Positions 35,795-45,563 of a stretch of 51,495 nt of DNA are shown here, in pieces. A program made the position numbers and the translations under genes. This DNA comes from an uncultured bacterium (GTDB lineage Bacteria > Vulcanimicrobiota > CADAWZ01): the NCBI GenBank assembly GCA_949288455.1, contig CASEKF010000005.1, forward strand, positions 1 through 51,495, read 5' to 3'. A model generated the notes under the pieces. The model made no database searches. It worked only from the letters and a program-made list of their open reading frames with translations, and was not told the DNA's origin. Each line of letters starts with the position of its first letter. Position 1 is the stretch's first letter.

Positions 35795-36556
35795 TTAACT
35801 CTCAAAATTTTCCGGCATAACTTTTTTATAAGCCTTAACGGCTTCGCTCGAAGAGATGCCGATATTTTCCAGATAATTTAAAGTTTCTTCCAAAGTCATC
35901 TTTTTTACGAACTTGCCGTCTACATGCAAAGAAGTATTCTTAAGATATATAAATCCGTCTTCGACATACCTGTTTACCACCACATATTTCATCATAGCGA
36001 AAGAAAAACTATTATGCCAAGCGTAAAAAAAATCTTCGTCGGAAATCTCCTTTAATTTTAACCTATATCTAAATTTTGTTTCTCCGTTCGGCAAAATCGA
36101 ACAAATGGACGCTTCTGAAGCGGAAACGTCCATTACAAAACGATTTTTTTCATATGAAAAATAAGATCGGCGCTCATCTTTTGGAATTGCTATCGGAGAA
36201 AATATTAAATATCCCGGATCCAGAATACGAGCAGACGTTCCTTTTATAGATATTAAAGCGCAGTGAGCGTCTGAAGCGTAATTTCTATCGGCCAAACATA
36301 ACCTTGAAGTTTCTCCAAAATAATCTAATATTACCTTTAAAAGCCAAGTCAAGGAAAAACAAGAACCGCCCAATCCATAAAGTTTTCTGTCTTTCGCTAT
36401 ATCTTCGGGCATGCGAAGCTTACCGAAAGGAGCGTTTATTTTTGAGATATTCTCATAAGGAACGCCGCGAAAACATTTTAAAACGGCTTCGGCCTTATCT
36501 TCCGCTTCGCTTATGCGGCGTAGTTCAGATTCATAAAAAATATCGATAACGGACAT
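35795..36556 (-). CDS. Arylamine N-acetyltransferase-like protein
   Basis: A 253-residue NAT-fold protein. The triad can be seen: Cys in GLGGSCFSLTWLLK (about residue 66), His in ASDAHCALIS (about 98), and Asp in RILDPGYLIF (about 113). VPYENISKINAPFG at the N-terminus is also typical. The C-terminal lobe is not like arylamine NATs of enterobacteria, so the acyl donor and acceptor could differ (transglutaminase-like relatives exist). The ribosome site is weak. It lies 54 bases upstream of the DUF4416 gene. Confidence 0.8.
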   Translation of the reverse strand: MSVIDIFYESELRRISEAEDKAEAVLKCFRGVPYENISKINAPFGKLRMPEDIAKDRKLYGLGGSCFSLTWLLKVILDYFGETSRLCLADRNYASDAHCALISIKGTSARILDPGYLIFSPIAIPKDERRSYFSYEKNRFVMDVSASEASICSILPNGETKFRYRLKLKEISDEDFFYAWHNSFSFAMMKYVVVNRYVEDGFIYLKNTSLHVDGKFVKKMTLEETLNYLENIGISSSEAVKAYKKVMPENFES

Positions 36557-36632
36557 TTAACTTATTTAACGACCGGAGAATTTAATAAGCTGAAGAACGC
36601 GTAAAACTCGGTTTAAACGCGTTAAAGCGCAA

Positions 36633-37889
36633 TTAAGCGTGAGAAGACATAGACACGACCTTAGAAAGAGAATCGGCTCCGGAGAGAAATTGTTCAAGAG
36701 CGAACGTCGCTTGAGATTCTTCGGAAGCCTCTATACAATTTTTAAGACTTAACAAGCCTTCCTTCATATCTTTAAGACCGACGTTCATCAAATTTTCCAT
36801 TTGCATAAATATTTGAGAATATTCCGGCGTTCCCTCAAGTTCTTTCGGAACCTGAAGTTTCTCTTTGTCGGCGACAGCTTTAGATACGGAAACGATAATA
36901 TTATCCAGATCTTCCAAAGCCTTCTCCTTGGAAACGGAGCCGTCTTTTACGAAAGAAACCAAATCGCACACGCGTTTAGTAAGCTCAGTTTGCACATGAC
37001 CTGAATAATTAATATTATCGTTTTCGTCGACTTTAAAATCCAACGTTTCAGATTCCTCGTCGGCGATAACTGGCAACGCCGCCGAACATTTAACGCAGAA
37101 TTTCGCTCCGGCGTCGTTTTCGGCTCCGCAGCGAAAACAATTTTTCAAAGATTTACATTCGGTGAAATCCCTATGAAATTTTAAAAGTTTTTCCGCGGAT
37201 TCGTTAGCTTTAGTCAAGCCGCGTTTAATATGCTCTACGTTTAAATCTTTAAAAAACATCCCGGCTTCTTCAAGAGATTTTATATATTCTTTTATAGTCG
37301 AACGTATTTCTTCCTTATGAGCTAAAAAGTATTCTTTTTCTCCCAGCTTGGGAGAAATTTTTTCAAAATATCCGTAATACATTCGCAGAGAATTTTTCAA
37401 CGCGTCAAGTTTTTGCTTAAAAGCCTCCGGAGCTACTTTTCCGTCTATTAAAGCGTAGCCTATCCGCATAAGCTCGTTTTGGAGAGGAGCTTTCGAATAT
37501 GCGGCGAAAGATTCCGATTCTTCTTTTTGAATCGAATCGATAGAAGCATGAAGCTTAGCGAAAGCTTCTTTGCATCTTTCCAGACCTATTTCAATGTGTT
37601 CTTTCTTTTGATCGCCGAAATAAGCGTACATTTCTTCAAGCGATTTTCTAATATCCTCAAGATAAACCTCGATACGCTCAGTTTGACGCTTAATATTTTC
37701 CGTCACGGGATTAAACTTTATCTGTTCCCTTAAAAAACCGCGCAATTCCCGCCTAAAAGAGTTTAAAGTTTTAATACTTTCTTTAAATTCGGCATCGGTA
37801 ATTTCATTAGAGTAAAATTCTTTAGTTCTGCTTATCAAAACGTTTAGCTGAGGCGAACGAGTCAATTCAAAAAGCGGATCTTGATTCAT
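36633..37889 (-). CDS. Long helical protein with central zinc ribbon, function unknown
   Basis: A 418-residue soluble protein I do not recognise. Residues 1-245 and 290-415 are almost wholly helical (coiled-coil-like heptads). Between them is CFRCGAENDAGAKFCVKCSAALP (about residues 248-270), a CxxC-x10-CxxC ribbon. Ribbon sequence and acidic helices recall the 162-residue protein at 18056. GGGGAGG is 10 bases before the ATG. The following 290 bases (37890-38180) hold no gene. Confidence 0.7.
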   Translation of the reverse strand: MNQDPLFELTRSPQLNVLISRTKEFYSNEITDAEFKESIKTLNSFRRELRGFLREQIKFNPVTENIKRQTERIEVYLEDIRKSLEEMYAYFGDQKKEHIEIGLERCKEAFAKLHASIDSIQKEESESFAAYSKAPLQNELMRIGYALIDGKVAPEAFKQKLDALKNSLRMYYGYFEKISPKLGEKEYFLAHKEEIRSTIKEYIKSLEEAGMFFKDLNVEHIKRGLTKANESAEKLLKFHRDFTECKSLKNCFRCGAENDAGAKFCVKCSAALPVIADEESETLDFKVDENDNINYSGHVQTELTKRVCDLVSFVKDGSVSKEKALEDLDNIIVSVSKAVADKEKLQVPKELEGTPEYSQIFMQMENLMNVGLKDMKEGLLSLKNCIEASEESQATFALEQFLSGADSLSKVVSMSSHA

Positions 37890-38132
37890 ATACCGATAAA
37901 CCTCCCCAAAAACTTCATCCTTATATTTTCAATTTGAAACGCTTTTACACCTTCTCAAAACTCATTCAAAAGCCGTTTTAATTTTATTCGATAAAACGAT
38001 CCCATAAAATTTCAATCTTCTGCCCATACAAAAATCCGTTAAAAATATGACATAATAGAGCCCAACTGAATTTTTATATAATAAAGGAACCAGCGTCAAG
38101 CGTCTCGGCGTAAAGACTCAAATAGTTCACTA

Positions 38133-38172
38133 AAAATAAAAAAAGCGGGCCACATAAAATTTTAACCCGCTT
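38133..38172 (-). terminator. Rho-independent terminator after proS
   Basis: On the minus strand AAGCGGG (38166-38172) pairs with CCCGCTT (38143-38149), loop of 16 bases, then a T-run of about 8 with one break (38133-38142). It begins 9 bases after the proS stop. Confidence 0.85.
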
Positions 38173-38180
38173 AATAAATC

Positions 38181-39626
38181 TTAATAAGCTCTGCCGAAAT
38201 AAAGATATTTATAGGCGGCTTTACCGCAGCCGGCGCAAAGTCCTCCGGCCGTTTCGCGTCGCTCTATACATCTTGAAGTAGTCGAAGTTTCTTCGGCCGT
38301 TTTTTCCGCGCATTCTTCGCTTCCGCACCAAGCCGTTTTGTAAAATCCTTTTCTTCCGGCTTTGATATGTTCCTTTATCTCTTCTCTGCTTGAAGCTTCA
38401 AAAATATGGGAATCAAAGAAAGTTTTGGCTCTTGCGTAAAATTTATTCTGTATATCGTCGAGAAGTTTTTCGACGCTCTCAGACAAATTATCTACGGGAA
38501 TCTGAATTTTTCCTTCTTCAATTCTCGACGAAGCGACGACCTGATTCTTTTCGATATCTTTAGGGCCTATTTCCAATCTCAACGGCACGCCCTTCATCTC
38601 CCATTCGTTAAATTTCCATCCGGGCTTATATTCGTCTCTATCGTCTAACTCCACTCTGAATTTTTCGGAAAGAACCCGCTTTATTTCGGCCGCTTTCTCA
38701 AGAACCGCCTCTTTTTGACCGTAGAAAATCGGAACTATAACGACCTGGACGGGAGCGACTTTAGGAGGAAAAGCAAGGCCTCGATCGTCTCCATGAGTCA
38801 TAATAATCGCGCCGATAATTCTGGTAGAAACGCCCCAAGAAGTTTGATAAGGATATTTTTCAACATTGTCTTTATCCAAAAATTTAATATCGAAAGCTTT
38901 TGCGAAATGACTGCCTAAATTATGGGAAGTTCCGGATTGTAAAGCTTGCCCGTCAGGCATAAGCGCTTCGATCGTGTAAGTGTGATCGGCTCCGGCAAAC
39001 TTTTCTCCGTCCGTTTTTTTGCCTGTAAGCACCGGAAGAGCCAAAAAATCTTCGGCAAATTCTCTATATACTTCCAGCATTTTTTCAGTTTCTTCTTCGG
39101 CTTCTTCCGGAGTGCGATGAACCGTATGGCCTTCCTGCCACAAAAATTCCGCGCTTCTAAGGAAAAGACGGGTAGTTTTTTCCCATCTTACGACGCTGCA
39201 CCACTGATTAATAAGAACCGGCAAATCTCTGTAACTTCTTATCCATTTCGCATACATGCTGCATATTATGGATTCCGAAGTCGGCCGCACTACCAAAGGC
39301 TCGGTCAAATTTTCGCCGCCTCCTTTAGTAACCAAAGCGACCTGAGGAGCGAATCCTTCGACATGTTCGGCTTCTTTCTTCAAAAAGCTCTCAGGTATAA
39401 ACATAGGGAAATACCCGTTTTTATGACCGGTTTCCTTAAAACGGCGATTTAAATAATCTTGAATATTTTCCCATACGGCGTAACCGTAAGGACGTATAAC
39501 CATACAGCCTCTTACCGGAGAATAATCGGCCAACTCTCCTTTTAAAATAACGGAAGTATACCATTCCGATATATTTTCGCTCTTTTTTGGAATCTCTTTT
39601 ACAAAACCTTCTTGTTTATTCTTCAT
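38181..39626 (-). CDS. proS: Prolyl-tRNA synthetase (short archaeal/eukaryal type)
   Basis: A 481-residue class II synthetase. Motif 2 region (PTSESIICSMYAKWIRSYRDLPVLINQWCSVVRWE) and motif 3 region (GVSTRIIGAIIMTHGDDRGLAFPPKVAPVQ) are complete. The C-terminus has the zinc-like domain of the short type: AWCGSEECAEKTAEETSTTSRC ... GLCAGCGKAAYKYLYFGRAY. It lacks the bacterial editing insert. Short ProRS occurs in many anaerobic bacteria. AAGGA lies 7 bases before the ATG. Confidence 0.95.
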   Translation of the reverse strand: MKNKQEGFVKEIPKKSENISEWYTSVILKGELADYSPVRGCMVIRPYGYAVWENIQDYLNRRFKETGHKNGYFPMFIPESFLKKEAEHVEGFAPQVALVTKGGGENLTEPLVVRPTSESIICSMYAKWIRSYRDLPVLINQWCSVVRWEKTTRLFLRSAEFLWQEGHTVHRTPEEAEEETEKMLEVYREFAEDFLALPVLTGKKTDGEKFAGADHTYTIEALMPDGQALQSGTSHNLGSHFAKAFDIKFLDKDNVEKYPYQTSWGVSTRIIGAIIMTHGDDRGLAFPPKVAPVQVVIVPIFYGQKEAVLEKAAEIKRVLSEKFRVELDDRDEYKPGWKFNEWEMKGVPLRLEIGPKDIEKNQVVASSRIEEGKIQIPVDNLSESVEKLLDDIQNKFYARAKTFFDSHIFEASSREEIKEHIKAGRKGFYKTAWCGSEECAEKTAEETSTTSRCIERRETAGGLCAGCGKAAYKYLYFGRAY

Positions 39627-39723
39627 TTTTTATTCCTTACGACTAAATTTATATATATATCGGCAATAACCGCGAAACAGCGGCCAGCGAATCTAATTTT
39701 CCAACTATAAAACAGATTTTTCA

Positions 39724-40788
39724 TCATCCTGCTTTAAAATAAATCGAGTTGAAATTTAAAAAATCTTCAAAAATATCATATAAGTCTTCGTTTATTTCCA
39801 ATTGAACAATTAACGGCGCGCCGGCTCGTTTTAACAGGACAAAATAAACAGAGCTTCCGAACGCCTTTTTATCCGAGTTTATAAAATTAAATAACCTGCG
39901 AGGGTTTTCAATTTTAAATTCTTCGTCAAGAAAAAAATTGTAAAGGAACCGCTTTATTCTTAAATATTCGGTCTCAGACATCAGATTTTTTTTAAAAGAC
40001 ACATGATTAGCCGCGTCTATTCCCCATAAAACGGCGCGTCCATGCGAAATTCGATTGTTAGTATAAGCTTCCAACGCGTGGCCGAAAGTATGACCGTAAT
40101 TCAACAATCTACGCGCTCCCTTTTCCAGTTCGTCGGCCTCTATAATATCCTTTTTAACTGAAAGCGACTTTGAAATCAGATCCGTAATATCCCAGGACTT
40201 CGCGTTTAAGAAATATTCGGAATAACGTTCGTTCAAAAGGCACGCCTTCGTTATTTCTCCAAAACCGTATATATAAGCGTATTTAGAAAGAGACTTGAAA
40301 AAAGAAACGTCTATAAAAACGCCGCCTGGAGGATGAAAAGTTCCAAGTCGATTTTTCACGCCTCTATAATTTAAACCGGATTTTCCTCCTATGCATGAAT
40401 CTGAACTTGCAAGTAAAGTAGTAGGAAAAAAGAACCATTCGACCCCTCTTAAAAAAATAGAAGAGGCAAAACAGGATATTTCCTGAGTTATTCCGCCTCC
40501 AATAGATACGACGCGGGAAGATTTAGTCATTTTCCGTTCATGAAAAAAATCTACCAATTCCATAACGGACTCCATCGTTTTGCTATCTTCGGAGGCGTTC
40601 TGCAAAAATATCGGCGAACCGCTAAGACATAAAAGCTTATCCGTTCCGTAAATATCCCAAACTTTCCGATCGATAACGAAAACCGAGGAGGACATAAAAG
40701 GCCTCGCCGCGTCTGCAAAAGTCTTTATAAATTCAACTTCATAGTTTCCGAACACGGATTTAACCGAAATTTTATCAGGATACGTCAT
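39724..40788 (-). CDS. AroB-like sugar-phosphate cyclase (3-dehydroquinate synthase family)
   Basis: A 354-residue NAD- and metal-dependent cyclase. SIGGGITQEIS, FFPTTLLASSDSCIGGKSGLN, FGEITKA (metal Glu), LLNYGHTFGHALEAY and ISHGRAVLWGIDAA are the family signature regions. Wording such as TQEISCF and SCIGGKSGLNYRGVKNRLGTFHPP is closer to the non-shikimate cyclases than to standard AroB (VxGDLAGF, SSVGGKTGVN). No other shikimate gene is near. Its ATG overlaps the nnr stop by 4 bases. Confidence 0.83.
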   Translation of the reverse strand: MTYPDKISVKSVFGNYEVEFIKTFADAARPFMSSSVFVIDRKVWDIYGTDKLLCLSGSPIFLQNASEDSKTMESVMELVDFFHERKMTKSSRVVSIGGGITQEISCFASSIFLRGVEWFFFPTTLLASSDSCIGGKSGLNYRGVKNRLGTFHPPGGVFIDVSFFKSLSKYAYIYGFGEITKACLLNERYSEYFLNAKSWDITDLISKSLSVKKDIIEADELEKGARRLLNYGHTFGHALEAYTNNRISHGRAVLWGIDAANHVSFKKNLMSETEYLRIKRFLYNFFLDEEFKIENPRRLFNFINSDKKAFGSSVYFVLLKRAGAPLIVQLEINEDLYDIFEDFLNFNSIYFKAG

Positions 40789-42323
40789 ACTACCGAAATC
40801 CGCCTAATTTTAAGCGTCGCTTCTATAGCTTCCGAAGATCCCGAAAAAAGCGATTCCAAAATTTCAGGGATACGTTCTAAAATATCGGAAGCCGTTATTC
40901 CAAGGCGCCCTCTTTCCTTTGCGACGGCATCCCCCGCCGCTCCATGTATAAAGCAGCCTAAAACCGCGCTCTCTTCGGACGAGCATCCGCGCGCTAAAAG
41001 CGAACCTACGACTCCGGTTAAAACGTCTCCGGAACCGGCGGTAGCCATAGATTCGCTGCCGGTTAAATTAAAATAAAAATAATCGTCCGGCAACGCGATA
41101 ATAGAGTTAGGCCCTTTCAAAACGGCGACCGAACCGAATAAAGAAGCGGCTTCAAAAGCCGATCTCATCATATCTAGCTTAATATCTTGAACTGTTTTAT
41201 CGATTAGTCTGGCGGCTTCTCCTATATGAGGCGTTATCACTAAATTATCCGAGGAGCATTCCGATAACAAATCGGGATATAAAGCGTCGGCGTCGGCTAC
41301 TACGGGAATCCTCAGCCTTGACATAACCATTTTGACGAGATTTTTTATAAATTCGGAATTTCCAAGCCCCGGGCCTACGGCCGCCGCGTCTGATTTATCG
41401 ATAAAATCAAACAGACGGGAATAATCGTTCTCAGAATAAGGAACTATCGCCGTTTCCGTCAATTTAGCATGCATTATGGGCGATATTTCTTCCGGAACGG
41501 CTAAATAAGTCATTCCGCATCCCGATCTCATAGCGGCTTTGCACAAAAGAGCGGCCGCGCCTGTGTATTCCTCCGAACCGGCCAAAACGAATAAGCGCCC
41601 GGCCGATCCCTTCCAATCGTTTTTTTTCCTTCTGGGGATCCAGCTTTGAAGCAGAGAAGCGTCCGCAAAAGAACACTGAGATTCCGTATTTTCCGGAAGT
41701 CCTATATCTACGACAAATAAATCGCCCGTCAACTCGAAACCGGGATAAAGGAAAAAGCCTCTTTTAGGGAAACCTATAGCCGCGGTTTTATCAGCCTTTA
41801 CGCATACCCCTGAAACTTTACCGGTATCGGCGTTAAGTCCCGAAGGAATATCTATTGATAAAACGGGCTTTTTAGAATTATTGACGCTCTCGATGATCTC
41901 GGAAATTTCCGGGGCTATCGTTCCGGAAAAACCGACTCCAAAAATAGCGTCTACAATAAGATCGGTCTTTTTAAAAATGTCTTTCGACCAATAATCGGAA
42001 GTAAAAACGGACGCCGACGAAGTTTTTCTAAGAATACTTAAATTCAAACTGGCAAGCTCGGATAAACGATCCTCGCCGAACAAAAGAAAAATTTCAGGCT
42101 CAAGACCTTTATTTTTTAAAATCCTCGCCAGGGCGAGGCCGTCGCCTCCGTTATTGCCTTTTCCGCATAATATCAATATTTTCCGCGCTTCCGGGTACTC
42201 TGACGCTATAATTTTAGCGGCGCCCAAAGCGGCGTATTCCATTAACAGAACGGGAGGATATCCATACTCTTCAATAGCCGTTTTATCGGCAAAACGCATT
42301 TCCTCAGACGTAAGTATAATCAT
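40785..42323 (-). CDS. nnr: Bifunctional NAD(P)HX epimerase and ADP-dependent dehydratase
   Basis: A 512-residue repair enzyme for damaged (hydrated) NADH and NADPH. The N-terminal YjeF domain shows CGKGNNGGDGLALARIL and DAIFGVGFSGTI; the C-terminal ribokinase-like domain shows GPGLGNSEFI, DADALYP, ITPHIGEAARLI and GSGDVLTGVVGSLLARG. ATG 42323 has CGGAG at a 9-base distance; a longer frame to 42392 has no site. Its stop overlaps the cyclase start by 4 bases. Confidence 0.95.
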   Translation of the reverse strand: MIILTSEEMRFADKTAIEEYGYPPVLLMEYAALGAAKIIASEYPEARKILILCGKGNNGGDGLALARILKNKGLEPEIFLLFGEDRLSELASLNLSILRKTSSASVFTSDYWSKDIFKKTDLIVDAIFGVGFSGTIAPEISEIIESVNNSKKPVLSIDIPSGLNADTGKVSGVCVKADKTAAIGFPKRGFFLYPGFELTGDLFVVDIGLPENTESQCSFADASLLQSWIPRRKKNDWKGSAGRLFVLAGSEEYTGAAALLCKAAMRSGCGMTYLAVPEEISPIMHAKLTETAIVPYSENDYSRLFDFIDKSDAAAVGPGLGNSEFIKNLVKMVMSRLRIPVVADADALYPDLLSECSSDNLVITPHIGEAARLIDKTVQDIKLDMMRSAFEAASLFGSVAVLKGPNSIIALPDDYFYFNLTGSESMATAGSGDVLTGVVGSLLARGCSSEESAVLGCFIHGAAGDAVAKERGRLGITASDILERIPEILESLFSGSSEAIEATLKIRRISVV

Positions 42324-42448
42324 TCGAGCGTTCTCCGAAGATTTTATTATAACTACGCGCGTCAAACGGTTTCGGAAGCGTGACAATAACAAAGAAATCG
42401 CTAAAAAATCGCGCTTTATTTTTTTTATTTTTCCGAGTCAGAAGCGCT

Positions 42449-43006
42449 CTAAGAGCGCTCGGCATTGGACAAAAACTCTTCCGCCGCCGCGCTCCCGGCT
42501 TCAGCCGCGGCTATATTTATATTTCCCGTGCCGGCGGGAGCTTTCCGGGCGATAGAAGACAGAATTGCTCTGAGGCTGATAAGATCGGTAAAATGAGATA
42601 AAAAACCAAGCGCGGCCATCGAAACGGTTATGGCTCTCTTGGTCGACCTTACCGCGACGTCCGTAAGAGGGATTTCAATAACCCTCGAGTCAGATTTATC
42701 AGCTTCGCCCCCGTTGGAATTGAAAATAATAATTCCGTCGTCTTTTACCCTGTCTTTATGCTCGATATAAGAGCTTTCGGCAAGAGCTACGAGGATATCG
42801 GCTTTCTCAATTCTCGGATATCTTATCTCTTCGTCGCTTATTACTATGTCGGAACTGCTGGCTCCGCCCCTGGCCAGAGGAGCATAGGATTCGATCTGAA
42901 CCGCATGCCTTTTCTCGCTTATAGCCGCAGCGTCGCCTAAGATCAGCCCCGACAGAAGCAAACCCTGGCCTCCTATACCTGCCAGAATAATTTCACAGCG
43001 TCTCAT
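42449..43006 (-). CDS. korC: 2-Oxoacid:ferredoxin oxidoreductase gamma subunit KorC
   Basis: A 185-residue gamma subunit. AGIGGQGLLLSGLILGDAA (9-27), QIESYAPLARGGASSSDIV and the end IPLTDVAVRSTK, GFLSHFTDLIS fit KorC/VorC. AGGAG is 6 bases before the ATG. It is last in the korDABC order. Confidence 0.92.
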   Translation of the reverse strand: MRRCEIILAGIGGQGLLLSGLILGDAAAISEKRHAVQIESYAPLARGGASSSDIVISDEEIRYPRIEKADILVALAESSYIEHKDRVKDDGIIIFNSNGGEADKSDSRVIEIPLTDVAVRSTKRAITVSMAALGFLSHFTDLISLRAILSSIARKAPAGTGNINIAAAEAGSAAAEEFLSNAERS

Positions 43007-43024
43007 ACAACTCTCCTAATTTTT

Positions 43025-43852
43025 TTAAGTTCTCGCATATTTTTTCATTCTTCTCGCCTTAACGATCACGCCGTTATATTCTTCGATAAAACCTCTAACG
43101 TCTCTATCTACAAAAATTCCTCTTTTTATCTTTGTTCCGTCGTCGGAAGAAGCGGCGGCAGTGTTTTCCTTAAAATAATTAAGCAAATCTACCGGGCCTT
43201 TTATTTTATTCATTCTGCCGTAATAAGTATGGCAATTGCTTAGGATTTCAACGACTGAAAATCCTTTTTTCTCAATGCCTTTTTCGATTAGGCTCTCCAT
43301 CTCCGCCACGTGATAAACCGTACTGCGAGCTACAAATCCCGCTCCGGCCACTTCCGCCATTTTAGAAATATCAAAAGGCTGATCTATATTGCCGTAAGAC
43401 GACGTAGTGGAAAAAGAACCGGAAGGAGTCGCAGGAGAATACTGTCCTCCGGTCATACCGTAAATTCTATTATTTACTATGATAGCCGTAAGTTCTATGT
43501 TTCTTCGGGCGGTATGTATAAAATGATTTCCGCCTATAGCGCAAGCGTCGCCGTCGCCCATTATAACGATAACTTCCATTTCGGGCTTAGCCAGCTTGAT
43601 TCCGGTAGCGTAAGCCAAAGCTCTTCCATGAGTCGTATGAACGGTATTCACGTCAAGATAAGCCGGCATTCTGCCGGCGCAGCCTATGCCGGAAACCATG
43701 GTTATATAATTTTTATCAAGCCCAAGTTTATTTATCGCTCGGACAATGGCGGAAAGGACAACGCCGTTACCGCAGCCGGGACACCAAACCGTCGGAAATT
43801 TTTTATTTCCCCTAAGATTATCTATAACGAAAGGAGACGTGCGTTCGTTCAT
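43025..43852 (-). CDS. korB: 2-Oxoacid:ferredoxin oxidoreductase beta subunit KorB (TPP)
   Basis: A 275-residue thiamine-diphosphate subunit. WCPGCGNGVVL (cluster cysteines), GDGDACAIGGNHFIHTARRN and VNNRIYGMTGGQYSP (TPP-magnesium motif). It overlaps korA by 4 bases (ATGA). 2-Oxoglutarate is the usual substrate in KorAB with a separate korD, but branched-chain 2-oxoacids are possible. Confidence 0.94.
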   Translation of the reverse strand: MNERTSPFVIDNLRGNKKFPTVWCPGCGNGVVLSAIVRAINKLGLDKNYITMVSGIGCAGRMPAYLDVNTVHTTHGRALAYATGIKLAKPEMEVIVIMGDGDACAIGGNHFIHTARRNIELTAIIVNNRIYGMTGGQYSPATPSGSFSTTSSYGNIDQPFDISKMAEVAGAGFVARSTVYHVAEMESLIEKGIEKKGFSVVEILSNCHTYYGRMNKIKGPVDLLNYFKENTAAASSDDGTKIKRGIFVDRDVRGFIEEYNGVIVKARRMKKYART

Positions 43853-45042
43853 TCCATTACCTCCAATATCGCCTCGGGATCAATCATATGTCCGTCGGTC
43901 CTGTTTACCTTTTTAATCGGAACTCTTCCTGAGGCAAGTCTGTCGATATCATAGAACAGCTGCCCTCTGTTCATTTCCGGAACTATTACCGCCTTTTTCG
44001 ACTTAATAACGGAAGAAAGATAATCTTCGTCTATAGGCCAAAGAGTCAACAATTGTAAGCTTCCGGCCTTAATTCCCCTTTCTCTCGCCATTTCTGCGGC
44101 CCGACAAGATATTCTGGAAGAGATTCCGAAAGATATTATAAGTATATCGGCGTCTTCCGTCATGTATTCATTGTACATGAATATATCCTTCATGTTAGCG
44201 TCGAATTTTCTATAGATTCTATCGTACCATTTCGCAATTTCATCTTGAGAATTAGTCGGGAAGCCGTTTTGATCATGAAGCAAACCCGTTATATGGTGCC
44301 TGTACCCAAGGCCCATTTCAGCCATAGCGGGAACATCTTCGTCGTTGGAATAAGGACGATAGTTAGCCGGACGCTCGAATGGTTGTTTTCTCTTTTCGAG
44401 CAAAATATAGTCCGAAGGAGGTATCAAAATTTTCTCGCGCATATGGCCTATGACTTCGTCGGAAAGCAAAATAACCGGAGTTCTCAACCTCTCGGCGAAA
44501 TTAAACGCCAAAATCGTTAACTCAAAAGTTTCCTTGACGGATCCAGGAGCGAGAACCAAAATCGGATGATCTCCATGAGTGCCCCATCTGGCCTGCATCA
44601 AATCGCCCTGAGCCGGACTTGAAGCCGCTCCCGTACTCGGACCAAGCCTTTGAACGTTGACTACGACGACGGGAATTTCCGCCATGACGGCATAACCTAT
44701 ATTTTCCTGCATAAGCGAAAAACCGGGACCGCTCGTAGCGGTCATAGATTTAAGCCCTCCTATGGAAGCTCCTATACATGAAGCTATGCTGGCTATTTCG
44801 TCTTCCATCTGAATAAAAATTTTGCCGTCCTGAGGAAGCCTTCTTGAAAAAATTTCCGCTATTTCGGAAGACGGCGTTATGGGATAACCGCCGTAAAATC
44901 CCAAGCCGGCTATAATAGCGGCTTCAACGCAGGCTTCGTTGCCTTGAATAAAAACAGGTTCGTAATCTACTTCCCGAATTTCGCAATTAAAATCTCTTAA
45001 GATTCTGGAATCTCCATAATAAGGTATTTTTTTTACTTTCAT
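43849..45042 (-). CDS. korA: 2-Oxoacid:ferredoxin oxidoreductase alpha subunit KorA
   Basis: A 397-residue alpha subunit. GNEACVEAAIIAGLGFYGGYPITPSSEIAE, SIGGLKSMTATSGPGFSLMQENIGYA, and GPSTGAASSPAQGDLMQARWGTHG are characteristic. ATG 45042 is chosen: AAGGC lies 11-12 bases upstream and the longer frame overlaps korD. It follows korD by 16 bases. Confidence 0.94.
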   Translation of the reverse strand: MKVKKIPYYGDSRILRDFNCEIREVDYEPVFIQGNEACVEAAIIAGLGFYGGYPITPSSEIAEIFSRRLPQDGKIFIQMEDEIASIASCIGASIGGLKSMTATSGPGFSLMQENIGYAVMAEIPVVVVNVQRLGPSTGAASSPAQGDLMQARWGTHGDHPILVLAPGSVKETFELTILAFNFAERLRTPVILLSDEVIGHMREKILIPPSDYILLEKRKQPFERPANYRPYSNDEDVPAMAEMGLGYRHHITGLLHDQNGFPTNSQDEIAKWYDRIYRKFDANMKDIFMYNEYMTEDADILIISFGISSRISCRAAEMARERGIKAGSLQLLTLWPIDEDYLSSVIKSKKAVIVPEMNRGQLFYDIDRLASGRVPIKKVNRTDGHMIDPEAILEVME

Positions 45043-45058
45043 AACTAATTCTGCCTTT

Positions 45059-45334
45059 TCAATTTCTTGTCTGGAGAAGAGTAATCGCAAGATCAGGACA
45101 GCGAAGCTCGCACATGCCGCATCTCCTGCATTTATCGGCTATTACTTCGGGAGTTCCGTCGTCTCCCGGAATAAGAGCGTCATGGGGACACATCGCTATA
45201 CATACTCCGCATTTTTTGCACCATTCCCCATGAATATATATTGGAGTCCGTGGATTTACCGCAAGTCTGTCTAAAATGACTCTTACGTCTTTAGGAGTTA
45301 CTCCAGGCAAATCTTCAATATTGATATTGTCCAT
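45059..45334 (-). CDS. korD: 2-Oxoacid:ferredoxin oxidoreductase delta subunit KorD (2x[4Fe-4S])
   Basis: A 91-residue ferredoxin-like subunit with two CxxCxxCxxxCP sets: CKKCGVCIAMCP and CRRCGMCELRCP. AGAGGA lies 7 bases before the ATG. It begins the kor operon, and the 229 bases upstream to mce hold no gene. Confidence 0.94.
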   Translation of the reverse strand: MDNINIEDLPGVTPKDVRVILDRLAVNPRTPIYIHGEWCKKCGVCIAMCPHDALIPGDDGTPEVIADKCRRCGMCELRCPDLAITLLQTRN

Positions 45335-45563
45335 ATAAATCCTCTTAATTTTTAAAAATCTCTAAACGCGCAATTTTATAAAAATCGTCAAACTATTTAA
45401 AATTTTAATCCGGTTCGGCGCGAACTTTTCAAATTTATTTTTTAAAGTTTCCAAAAGCGTCGCCGTTATCTCAGAAACAATATGTCTTACTTTCAAAACT
45501 GCAAATCGGTCTTAAAAATAAAAATCGCTCCGGTTGAACCAAAGAAGACCGAAAAAATTCAAG

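Noticed and set aside
42443-42459. 17-base palindrome AGCGCTCT-A-AGAGCGCT at the korC stop
   Set aside because: One-base centre cannot form a normal hairpin loop, and no T-run follows on the minus strand.
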